Assembly: GCA_004026145.2 (NCBI GenBank)
Contig: CP034996.1
Location: 8,989,891-9,053,890, forward strand
Reading direction: 5' to 3'
From: Takifugu bimaculatus
Lineage: Eukaryota > Chordata > Actinopteri > Tetraodontiformes > Tetraodontidae
DNA length: 64,000 nucleotides
The position numbers and the translations under genes were made by a program. Shown piece by piece: positions 1-10,051 of this stretch (the stretch's first letter is position 1; each line of letters opens with the position of its first letter). The notes under the pieces are model-generated. The model was not told the origin of the DNA. It worked only from the letters and a program-made list of their open reading frames with translations, and did not search any database.

Positions 1-351
1 TCACACCTGATTTGTTTGCAAATTTCTTCTTATGTATTCTAATGTAAATTCTCTGGTTTTCTGCTACAGTTGGATTATGTATCATGTAGAAAATTGGACT
101 GGCAAAAAATGTACCTTTTTAAACCAGGAGTCCACCATAGCTGAAGAACAAATGGCAAAAATACATGAAAATCATTATGTCACAGCAGCAGCAGATGAAG
201 GTGTGCAGCTTTAACTTGCCTGGACAGGTTGAACCAGGCTCCCTGCTGCTCCGGCTCTCCTGGGATCAGACAAGCTACAATTGTTTGCACATGCAAAATC
301 ACACTGGGATATGAAATTAGAGAACAGACAGAGCCTTATCAGTACTTATAC

Positions 352-1680
352 CTCATCACTTCAGACACAGTCTCGCCATGCACATAGACACCGGCAGGAA
401 GGATGTCGCCAAGCTGCAGGAACAACAAACAGCCGTTGGAGCCACTGACTGCTTATGAACTCATCGCCACGGAGCAGGTGCCCAAGCTGTTGCGGATTGT
501 GGCGCACCATTGGATTTGTGTGCATTTGGTCTTTTACCCATTGTTTGAGCAGCTCTGTGGCACTGCTGAGGTCAGTGGTCTCCTCTTTGGAAGGAATGAT
601 GGCAAAGATGAGCTTGACTTCATAAAGGGACCATTCTGGCAATCAAAGACAACAGATGTTATAATAAACCCCTAATTCTGGATCTGCTATCTTACAGATC
701 CATGAGCTTAATGAGCCGCATCATAACAAGATTGATCTCACAACGGCTTCTATATTTGCTTTACTGCCACGGGAGCCAGAAAAGAAGCAAACGGTCAACA
801 TTTGCTCTGAGGCAATAAAGGCCACATGTGTCCGGCCAAGCGAGTCACTCAACTCAAAGATAATGAAGATATTTAATCTTTGCTCACCGCAGCGCAGCCT
901 TGGATCCCAGTTCGACGGGCAGGCCCCGACATCCCAGTTCCCCGTCCACCACATCACCAGGTCTCCCTCTGTACATTCCAGTGATGTCACTTCCTGCTTG
1001 CTCCTCTCCCGCTTCCAAAGTCGAAAGAGGGATAATTTTCCCAGCATGCCAGAAACTGGATCGATCTGTATGTTGCCATCAAGCAGCTGGTGTTTGGCGC
1101 CCAGAGTCAGCGTACCGTTGGGAGCTAGTTTGCAGCTCGTGGTTGAAGGAGGGGAAGAGACATTTACAGAGCGAGCTGGGAGAGATTCAGCGAATGTAGA
1201 ATTAAAGGTTTGATTGAACTGATCACACTGGGTTGCATATTGTCTGGCCAACCTTCTCTGATGTCTTCTGGGATGCCGTCGATATATAAATTGGGCTTTT
1301 GTGTTGTGTGTGTCCAGGTCAGACATATCATGTACCATCTGGAACTATCCAGCACAATCGGCCGGGTGCTCCACTCTTTCCCAAACAGCCACACCAGTAA
1401 CAAGCCATCTCTCCCTCCAAACCCCAGTTCAGTGTACTGGACCTCCGGGTGGCGGTACATGAAGACAGTCCACGGAACCACACCCTGGACCTGTACGCGT
1501 GTGAGGACGTCCATCAGTCAAAGGTAAAGCATCAATGATATAATTTTCATACCTCCAGGTTCAAGTAGAAGCAGATGGTGAACTCCTGCAGGGGGGGGAC
1601 GCCCACCTGACGCTTTAGTTTCCAGTGGTTGCACCTTGAGTCAAAGGAAGCCGCCTGACCCCAGAGACTGAGCGAAGAAT
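352..1680 (-). CDS. adgrg4: Adhesion G-protein-coupled receptor, pentraxin-domain N-terminus (ADGRG4/GPR112-like), partial
   Basis: Exons of a large surface receptor; the GAIN and seven-helix parts would lie left of the window. Exons read on the minus strand: 1553-1680, 1253-1490, 888-1175, 450-635 and 352-413. The first three join in phase to a pentraxin/laminin-G-like domain: it begins LWGQAASFDSRCNHW, contains YTELGFGGRDGLLLVW, WYMICLTWTHTTQKPN and LYIDGIPED, and ends DGNIQIDPVSGMLGKLSLF...WKRERSKQEV...GDLVMWW...NWDP. The Cys pair and the jellyroll ending are typical of the family. The intron at 1176-1252 is only 77 bp. The two later exons encode a linker that I do not recognise. A signal-peptide exon may lie near 1800-1846 (a Met-Met start followed by a hydrophobic run), but that is weak. 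ADGRG4 rather than another pentraxin-type receptor (such as ADGRG6) is chosen because human ADGRG4 lies near FHL1 and SLC9A6. The family call is firm; the exact paralogue is inferred. Confidence 0.7.
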
Positions 1681-1849
1681 CTGAGAGAAGACAGACAGTT
1701 CGTACAGCTCGGTGGGTGAGATGTACAGACTGAATGGAATCAAGGCCATTTTTATAATCAGTTAGTGGAGATAGAGGCTGAAACGCAGACACAATTAAGA
1801 GAACAGATGCTGCTGGAGCTGCTGGTGCTGGGTGGAAGTGCATCATCTC

Positions 1850-2568
1850 ATCATGTTTACTGTGTTTGTTCTAGATAGTCCTGACTGATTTATGAGCAGC
1901 ACCAAGGTTTCCCACACTGCTGTGGTCTCAGAGCTCAAAAGAAAATATACCAAAAGGGTAGAAAAGGCTTTTTCCACATCTATAATAATAATGGAGTTTA
2001 TTCAGAATATCAAACATTTTCCTACCTGATGCAACACTGCTCAGCAAAGACAATGTGATAAAAACACACCCTTTCAGAAGAAAAATCATCTTCTATCTGA
2101 AAGAGAAACTGCCTTTTTAGTGTGTTTAGCAAGCAAATTACCTTAAAAAATGACAATATTCTGTAACATCAGCCTTTGCTCATATTTACTGAATGAAATG
2201 TTCAAAGAAACTTTGAAAAGGGTTTGTTTTAGTTCCTTACCTGTAAGAATAAAGAAATCCTCAGGACAGCTCAATCAGACCTCTACAGGTGAACCCTTTT
2301 ACCAGACTCAGATGCACAGAAGAAATGGGTCTGTGAACAGAGGCGGCGCTGAACAGCATGACGCTGCTGTGATTGGATCACTTAATTAGGTAGGTGTGTG
2401 TGTGTGTGTGTGTGCGTGTTGGGGGAGTAAATATCACTTTACATACGAGTCATTTAAAAAGTAATTAAGGCAAACAGGCCTTCTGTAAACACACAGGAAG
2501 ATGCATATAGAAGGAGAACTTCACTTCCTGTTTCCGCCAAACACTTCAACACTCAGTTTTGTAAAAAG
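1850..2568. other. Gap between the receptor exons and the FHL1 3' end
   Basis: About 0.7 kb with no exon that I can support. It holds a short GT run at about 2395-2416. The rest is AT-rich single-copy-looking sequence. Any 5' UTR or promoter of the receptor gene should lie here. Confidence 0.4.
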
Positions 2569-2574
2569 TTTATT
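2569..2574 (-). terminator. Poly(A) signal for FHL1
   Basis: AATAAA on the minus strand, about 180 bp after the FHL1 stop codon. It is the first canonical hexamer downstream, which implies a short 3' UTR. Confidence 0.6.
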
Positions 2575-2754
2575 TCTTTTAGCAAAGCATCAATCAGCAT
2601 TAATTTCTCAGTTTGATATTGTAGAAGGCGTGTGAGCAGAGCATCTTGCGTCTTTTCAGCCAGCATTAGCAGTGTGGGTCGCTTAATGTCACGACAATAG
2701 AATTCAGAACACTGAAGTGGAGCTTTGAGCAAAGATGGTGGCTGGATGTCGTCT

Positions 2755-4193
2755 CTACTTGTGGGCGCAGTTGGGACAGAGAATGTCTCTTCCTTTGGTT
2801 ACGAACTGTTTGTTGGACAAGTTGAGGGAGCATCTTTTGCAGTTGAAGCAGTATTCATGCCAGGATCCTCCGTCGTAGCTCACCACATTCACGCCTTTAC
2901 CAAAACCTGGAGCCAGAGAAAAGAATGTTGGGAACGTAGCTTTGCCTTCCTGACAACGTGAATCTTTCTCGACCTGTGATGGGGTTCTGGCAGCCGCCGC
3001 ACTTCTTTGCCACAGAGTTCTTGTAACAGTCAACACAGAAGACCTGGTCCTGGTGTTTGGTGAAGCTTACCCCTACCAGAGTCTTTGAGCAGGAGCTGCA
3101 CACAAAACAGTGGCTGTGCCATGGCTGATCCTGGTAGCTCACCCCCCCAGAGGTTATGGCCTGGACACAGGTGATCATGAGGAGCCCCACTCAGGGTCTT
3201 TCTATCTGACTTTTTTTAAAAGAAAAAATCCAACACCCACCTTATTGCAGCCAACGCAGTGTTTGGCAAACTTCCTATCGTAGCAGGGAGCGCAGTAAAC
3301 GTCGCTGCCTTTGGAGAGGAAGCTCTGAGATCCTATTGGCCGTTTGCAGCCATAACAGGTGAAACAATCATCATGCCACGAGTTCCCTTTGTACTCAACA
3401 GTCTCTGTGCCTGGAAAAAAATACCAAATGTGCTGAATTGTAAGGTCAGAGAAAAGAACAACAGCATCACAGACTGCAAATCTGTTGTACATCTACACCA
3501 ACTTCCTTCGCCGTGACAGACGCTGCCGGCTGAGGAGTGCTGCATGCCACCACCAGGCGGTGCTGTTTCGGTCACAGCCTTTAGCTACAGTTCAGAAGGA
3601 GTTCCGCGTTCATGGAGACATGTGACCATGTACCAGAGGTGCTACAGTCTATGGAGCATCTGGAGATTACTGATTAATCTAGATTTGAAATTCATTGCAG
3701 TTACTGTATTCATAAAAACACTACCAAAGAGTAATGGTGACATTTTTAGGGTAAAAATAAAACTCTCTTGCTCTTTCCTATAAAACAGTTGCTCATACCA
3801 GCCAACAGAGGCTTGTAGCAGCCATGGCACCGTGGAGCATCCTCTTTAGAGCAACACTTCCCGCACATGATGCGCTCATCTTTGGTATTGAAAGGCTCCT
3901 TGGCCAGATTCTTGTAGCACTTGGTGCAGCGGAAACACTCTTCATGCCAGTAGCGACCCTTATGGTGGAGCTCCTGATGGCCAGAGTTACAGGTGAGTGG
4001 TGCAACCAAGAAGGGGAAAAAACTGATGGACTTATACCTTTGACTCCACAGGAATGGGTCGATGGCACTCGGCACAGGAGTTGGCGCAGAACTTGGTGTA
4101 GCAGCGGACACACACTGGCTTGCCTTCATGGCGAACAAACCTCTTCCCTCCCAGGTCCTCCCGGCAGTAGAAACAGTGTGAGCTGTCTGACAT
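2755..4193 (-). CDS. fhl1: Four and a half LIM domains protein 1
   Basis: A muscle-type LIM-only adaptor that binds sarcomere, integrin and transcription partners. Five coding exons: 4038-4193, 3799-3973, 3241-3410, 2974-3160 and 2755-2906. They join in phase to 279 codons; the mammalian FHL1 isoform is about 280. The product starts MSDSSHCFYCREDLGGKRF (the half LIM) and is followed by four LIM domains whose Cys/His zinc ligands are all visible, for example WHEECFRCTKC, WHDDCFTCYGC, WHSHCFVCSSC and WHEYCFNCKRC. CVDCYKNSVAKKCGGC followed by NPITGFGKG is diagnostic for FHL1 over FHL2, FHL3 and FHL5. Stop is TAG. All introns are short except the roughly 390-bp one between the second and third exons. 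Non-coding first exons are expected upstream but were not located. It lies on the same strand as the receptor and SLC9A6, in the human Xq26 order. Confidence 0.96.
3550..3565 (+). promoter_or_regulatory. CTCF-like motif, forward, in an FHL1 intron
   Basis: CCACCAGGCGGTGCTG differs by two bases from the CTCF core CCACCAGGGGGCGCTG. This is a motif match only. Confidence 0.3.
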
Positions 4194-4226
4194 CGTTGCC
4201 GTGGAGAAGATGGGTCCCTAAAACAA

Positions 4227-4242
4227 CCACAAGGGGGCGCTG
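4227..4242 (+). promoter_or_regulatory. CTCF-like motif, forward, just upstream of the FHL1 start
   Basis: CCACAAGGGGGCGCTG is a very close match to the vertebrate CTCF core. It lies about 35 bp upstream of the FHL1 initiation codon on the opposite strand to the gene. Confidence 0.5.
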
Positions 4243-6469
4243 TTTGTTGAAGCAGCACAAAGAAACAGCCTTTATGACCAACTGTATTTTTCCACCAGGA
4301 CACATTATCTGCTATCAAAGAGGGCAGGTGTGCATACCTGCGTGTGGGTGCACGTGTGTGTGTGAGATGGGGGACTCCTAAATGTCCTTTCAGGTCTCTC
4401 CACATTACTCATACCAGGAATTCCTTCACGGTTCTATTTAACACTTCTAACATGAACCACCAGCCTGAAGTGTGTTTTCCTGGTCTGGGCCACCAGCTTT
4501 AGCAGGAAGTTCTGGTTGAGATCAGAACTCACTCTGCAGGAAACCCAAATGGGGTATTTTGAGGTTGTGTGTTTTCACTGGCGATGGTTCCTGTCCTGAT
4601 GCTTGTGGAAGATAACTCTGAACCACTGGGAGGGTTTGGCAGATCTTCAGCACTGCTAATGTCATCTCCTGCTACAAATTTAAAAATCCTTACTTGGTTT
4701 TTGTGTGTAGACTCTTGTCCTCTTTTACTGGTGCATTTTAGGTAGGTTAACTTGGTGGAGGCATTTTTGACTGTCGTCCTTGCCTTCTCTCCAAACTCAT
4801 GTCTCAATCATTTTACAAGCATTTGTTCATCATCAAACAGGAGCCTTTACTGAGTTTGGATGAACATTTTTGCAGCAACTCTGCAAACGTCAGTAAAGCT
4901 ACACTCAGACAGCGAAGCCTCTTGACATTCTTTAGTCACCAGATGAAGCTCATCCTTGCCAAGAGGACGAAAATATTATTGGAGTGCCATCATCGTCAAA
5001 ATGTTAACTGATGGGAGGCAAACAATGGCTGACAGGAAGTGGGCCAGCATCCATGCAGGAAGCAAATAAATCAGGCATGCAGGCATCAGGTGACACTCGG
5101 GCGGTGTTGCTGCTTGTTCTGTCATAAACGTTCCTCTATGATGAGGTGGAACAGCACGTACTCGGGCTGGCTGTGGCCAAGTTGCCAATACAAAACCTCT
5201 TTGTTTAGGTCACCATGGTTAAATGTTAAATTGTCAAGCAGGCAGGGCTGGAGGCAGAAGCATTAGCGTTTGTGTGTGTGTGCAGCTGAGTATCACAGGA
5301 TATCAAAACATTTTTATCAAATCTAGATCAGACCTGATTTGGGAAAAAAACTTTGAGCATTCTTAACTCAAAAGTCAAGTTTATGTCGAGAAGCCAAAGA
5401 AGCGATGACTTTAATTGTTTTGCTCCCTGCATTAGTCAGTGTATTTGAAAAATCATTTAGACCATCTGAACGTGCAGCGGTATCACACATGTGACTCTTG
5501 CTTTTGTGTCCAGCACTAAGACAGTGGCAGGTCTCTATGCAGTCTGCAGCCTCTGGAGAAGATTTAAGGTGAAGATGTGCAGCTTCATGTCGTCCGCCTT
5601 TAACCTTTAGCCTTTTTTGGGATCTTGGAGCTGCCAAAGAGAAGCGTGCAGATGCAGAGCCACGCAGGCAGCAGCAGGTCCCAGTACAGTTCTGCTGGTT
5701 TTGCTCTGAGTCAATTTCTTTCTTTCTCAAGGAAGGTTTGAGCCAAACAACTGTAACAGTTCTGAAAGCTCCAAACTTGCTGCTGTATAGATGAAATGGA
5801 GAGCTGACACTGTGCAGCAACCCGAGAGAGGTGAAACAAAATGGGAAAACGGGTGTGTTTTTTAGCTCATACCCAACATCTGGGCGTCTGCGTGCGTTGG
5901 CATGAGCTTATCGCTGAAGAATGTGCTGGAAAATGGAGAAACAGGAAGTCTGCATCAGGCTGACTGGCACAGTCCAGCCGCACGCAATTCTCCACTGAAT
6001 TACCATTACTGGTTTGTGAGCCATGAACTCTGGCTGAACACATGTTACACGTCTTCCTTCACCTTCCTTTCCAGTGATTGACAGCAATGCTGTTACTTTG
6101 GCATTTTAGCTATTGAATGTCCTAATTTTAGTTCATTTGATCACTCAGGGTTCAGCTTTTTGCATGGTTTGCCAAGACCAAAGCACTGAATGATAATCAA
6201 CGCAAGTAACAAACTAGTTTAAATTCTTAGTCTGCTTTATAAACTTTAAAAATCGTAAATTAAATAGCACCGCCTCAAAACCATATTAGAAAATTAATTT
6301 TTCTAAATAACTACTAGAGGTAAATGGCAGGTTTGCGCAACAAGTGATGACGATTGTGGAGGGTTCCATTTCCGTAGGATTATTAGCACTCGGGAAAGTA
6401 TTTCTCGACCTGTCTGAGGCACTTGAGTGTTTGCGTTACATTTTGTGGAGTTATTGTGAATTGTTGACA

Positions 6470-6477
6470 TGACGTCA
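6470..6477. promoter_or_regulatory. Perfect cAMP response element
   Basis: Palindromic TGACGTCA, the consensus CREB/ATF site, about 30 bp from the CTCF-like motif at 6508. It lies 2.3 kb upstream of the FHL1 start codon. Confidence 0.5.
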
Positions 6478-6507
6478 CTAAAACGATGCGACATTCAGGT
6501 TGGTGAC

Positions 6508-6524
6508 AGCGCCCCCTGGTGGTA
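6508..6524 (-). promoter_or_regulatory. CTCF-like motif, reverse
   Basis: Read on the minus strand it is TACCACCAGGGGGCGCT, matching the CTCF core exactly over CCACCAGGGGGCGC. Its orientation faces the forward motifs at 3550 and 4227. Confidence 0.55.
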
Positions 6525-7012
6525 TACGCTACCACGTGCCTGTGGAGGAATCTCTCGCATTGGACCGTGCGCAAAGCAAGTTTATTTTTGCTGCTAGTTT
6601 CGTAATGTGATGGCTGTGTCGGTAAAAGATGATCAAACTGGCAGCATTCCTACCACTAATTCCAGTGATACACTCGGAAAATAAACTGAAAACGCGTTCG
6701 CATAAATATTTGGGGTCCTACAAAGTTAGACAATTAGATCCCGGTGGTGTGGAGCGACACTGAGGAAACTCGCAGCTGTGATGGGTCCAGCAGATTTCAG
6801 ATGGCTCAAATATTCTCAAGAAACTACAAGACATCATCTCTTAAAGGCGAGTGATGCATTTTATTGGAGTGAGGTCATGTTCATTTGTGTGCGTGTGAGT
6901 ATTGGGGCACTGTCTGGAAAGAGCTTCCATATGAATGTGAAATTCAGGTTATTTGCAGACATCAGGATGACAGTTTACCCATTATAAATCTCCAAAGACC
7001 CATTATACATTA

Positions 7013-7020
7013 TGACGTCA
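7013..7020. promoter_or_regulatory. Second perfect cAMP response element
   Basis: Another TGACGTCA palindrome, 543 bp from the first. Its neighbourhood has no other promoter signature that I can identify. Confidence 0.4.
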
Positions 7021-7851
7021 CAGTATGATCTAATTAATATTATGCAATTGAATATTTGCAGCCACCTTGTTGCTCGTACCGAAAGAGCAGCTGAGGAGTT
7101 TTAATGAGGAAAAAAATGCCACCGTAACTAAAAACTAAGATTTTAAGAGATTAACTCAGTTCTGCAGGTAAAAACGCAACTTTCTCACACACGCTGCCAA
7201 TACACACTACACATACCACTTTAAGATTTGTTTCCTCTTTGTAAACGAATTAATGTTAGTAAAAACCCAACAATCTCACTAGCCTTTACACAGTTAATAC
7301 AGCCGTGAATCGTTTTTGCCGTGTTCAGACCGCCGCGCCATTTAAGTTGCACTCTTCAGATCAGACTTGAGAAAAGCGCTGTAGTAACTGATGCAGTTTG
7401 TCAGGAAACAAGTTTTAAAGTTCAGTTGGTGTCGAAGACGCGACGTTACCTGTCAAAGTTCAGACGGAGGGGTTCTGTGGGATCAACGATGCGGTCTTGG
7501 CGGATCCCAACTAGGATTTGACGAGACTGCGCGCCCGAGTTTTTACATACACATCCGGCTGCACCTTCAAAATATAGGCGCTACCGGAAGTTTTAAAAAA
7601 TATTTTAAAATATCCTACCATGTTAGTCACTTCGTTAGCTTTACGACACGTTTGAATAAATTTAAAAATTAAGTGGAGTAATTACTTTAGAGAACTACTT
7701 AAGGACAGTATGAATTTAAAAAAAATCTTAAAATATATGTCTTTTTTTAAATTTGGATTAAAATTTAAATAGCAAAAAGAAATATTATGTGTAAAATCAT
7801 GACAGATTTATTATATATAAAGTTCACCACCATTCAACTTTCAACAATACT

Positions 7852-7857
7852 TTTATT
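7852..7857 (-). terminator. Possible distal poly(A) signal of SLC9A6
   Basis: AATAAA on the minus strand, 2.2 kb beyond the SLC9A6 stop, in an AT-rich stretch that resembles 3' UTR. A similar hexamer occurs near 7807. If used, the 3' UTR would include the SINE, the CA repeat and the homopolymer described below. Assignment is tentative. Confidence 0.35.
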
Positions 7858-8670
7858 TTTTTTTTACAGCAGAAAGATATTTGACTACTAACAATAGGAG
7901 AATCGGGGAAAACTGATGTTGCGCAATATTTGACATTCGCTAAAGGTTCACATCTGAAATTTGTTGACATGCAGGTGCTTCATTAACAACCTTCACAAAT
8001 AAAAGAAACCAAAAACAGGTTCACGGTAGTTTTGTTAGCAGTTCTATGGTTCTTTTTTTTTCAAAATTCTCCTACAAATAAAAATCATTTTTGGATGGAA
8101 TTCAGACAACAAAAAGGCAAAAACATGAATTGAACATGATTATGCACATATTCATATTAAAAGCTACCTAAAGTTTAAAGAGACAACTCATGTTAGACAC
8201 AACACAAACATTTTCAATAACTGTGAATGTGATTTTTTTTTTTATGTATCCAAATGCTGCTGCAATTAAAGCTGAATATCCCGCTCTAGTTTAAGACTTG
8301 GGCTCCTCCTAAACTGCCTTACCTACAGTTTCAAGTAAAATCAAAACAAGTTGCCAGTTTGTGGCATATAAATCCTGTCCCAGATCTATTGCAGCCATTT
8401 TTAAATAACTTCTAATAGTTATGTTTGATGATGAATCAATAACTGTTATTAGCTACAAATTAATGTCATGAACACTGATGCCAGAAATTAACAGCAATAT
8501 AAATCTAATTTACATTAAAAGTTCATTTAATTTGTCATGAACGAACCGTATAACAGATCGAGCAGGTACGCTTCAACATCTGAAGAGGCACTTAAAAACA
8601 ACAGCCCTCAGGGTTCAGCAGCACTTCTCTGATCCGCCACAGCAGATGACTACAGAAGTCCCAGCACGCA

Positions 8671-8675
<5 letters not shown>

Positions 8676-8732
<57 letters not shown>
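8676..8732. repeat. (CA)n microsatellite
   Basis: Nearly pure dinucleotide run of about 28 units, preceded by CG/CA-mixed bases. Confidence 0.95.
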
Positions 8733-8734
<2 letters not shown>

Positions 8735-8889
8735 AACAGGAATAAATAGTTTCCCCCTCCCTCTCTTACATATTCAACAGTGGACCTTCTGGAGGAATTA
8801 GTGTTGTTTTTTTTTAAATTAAAAGGTGCTTTTTAATCATTATTTATGTCACAAAAGAACAATAAATAAGTTAAATCATTGCATAAATA

Positions 8890-9197
8890 ATGGTGGTAGC
8901 TCAGTCAGGGGACTGGGTCTTCCCCTGAGGGTTGTCGGTTCGAGCCCCAGCGTGGACAAAACATGGAAGGTGTTCTGGTAGTAGGGATAGGTTCTAGAAC
9001 ATCTTCAGAGCACTGCCTAGGTACCCTTGAGCAAGGTAACAAACCCACAAATGCTCACACAGGGCCCTGGGAGGAGCTGGCGACTCATCCAGCAGTGGAT
9101 CTGCCTTCACCAATATGTGGCCCCTTCCTGTGACCCTGGAAGGGATAAAGAGGTCAAGAAGACGAGACAAATCACTTTGTTAAATAAATAAATAAAG
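8890..9197 (+). mobile_element. tRNA-derived SINE
   Basis: The head has a pol III A box (TAGCTCAGTCAGG, about 8898) and B box (GGTTCGAGCCCC, 8937-8948) at tRNA spacing. The body contains TACCCTTGAGCAAGGTA (about 9022), a motif I associate with fish SINEs. The 3' end is a short AAAT tandem tail (about 9181-9197). About 300 bp, apparently full length. The family name was not established. Confidence 0.8.
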
Positions 9198-9638
9198 GGA
9201 AAAATCTTCAGAAAATTAGAGTGTTAAAGCAAGGCCCTGTTTATCCAAGAAAATATGTTAAAAATGTGAATCAACCTGGTGGGATGGATGAAAATTAGCC
9301 TCCATCATCGCCGTTGTAAAAAGAATGTGTTGGTCGATTGTCTCCGTGACAACCGGCACTGACTAGCTTAACCTTCCTCAGCACTCAACCTGCAGCTGTC
9401 AGCAGGTTTTACAGCTCTGCTCATGTCCTGATGGGACGCGTCCTCAATGATCAGCACGTGCACAGAGCTGTTAGCTGGTTTTGACCAACTGTTTGAGTGA
9501 GATGGCTACACTGTTTCCGTTTGACCTCGTTCCACATTTATGCCATTTTCCCCTTCTGCTTGCCTTGTGCAGCCCCAGCTGTTTTCTTTTACAGATGTGC
9601 TCGAGGCCTACTTAGCCTCCATCAGTAACCCCATCTAG

Positions 9639-9641
<3 letters not shown>

Positions 9642-9670
<29 letters not shown>

Positions 9671-9671
9671 C
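9642..9671. repeat. Homopolymer of 30 C (30 G on the minus strand)
   Basis: Uninterrupted C30. The minus strand, which would be the SLC9A6 transcript if the distal poly(A) site is used, carries G30 and could form G-quadruplexes. The length may be inexact because of assembly. Confidence 0.9.
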
Positions 9672-10051
9672 ACTCAACTTCCTGCAGAGTAAATGCTCTT
9701 AAGATTGTGGTAGCGAGCTGTAGCACGAGCTGCTTCACCACACATGAACCTGGTTTAGGGAACCTTCTGAATCTACCAGACAGGGTTTGTTTAGAGGGAA
9801 CAAACAACACATTTTAACATAAAGTGTTAAATGGTTGCTGAATCAAACTCTGATTATCTTTAGTTTTGTTTCAAATTGTTAGGCTTGTTCAGACAATCCT
9901 CCACAAACACTTCATTTACAGTTAAATGATCAGGCCATGATGAGTCCAGTTCATTTGTGGCTTCAAATAAACCCCAGATTCATAATTTCATCTCAAATCA
10001 GGAACGGTGGTTTGTGTTTTTAAAGGAGAAAAGAACCTTCTGGCAGCCCTT

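Larger units (their letters stand above)
4300..7800. other. FHL1 upstream / SLC9A6 downstream intergenic region
   Basis: No convincing protein-coding exon. Open frames here (for example minus 5368-5820) lack splice context, domains and conserved composition. The stretch at 6460-7560 is richer in CpG and carries two perfect CREs, an E-box CACGTG near 6533 and a strong CTCF-like site, so it may hold the FHL1 promoter and non-coding first exon. That is inference. Confidence 0.4.

Noticed and set aside
5368..5820. A 150-codon minus-strand frame upstream of FHL1
   Set aside because: No recognisable domain, no splice partners, not collinear with FHL1 or SLC9A6. Treated as chance.
8890..8962. Possible genuine tRNA gene from the A and B boxes
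   Set aside because: The acceptor stem does not pair and the sequence continues into a SINE body with an AAAT tail, so it is a SINE head.
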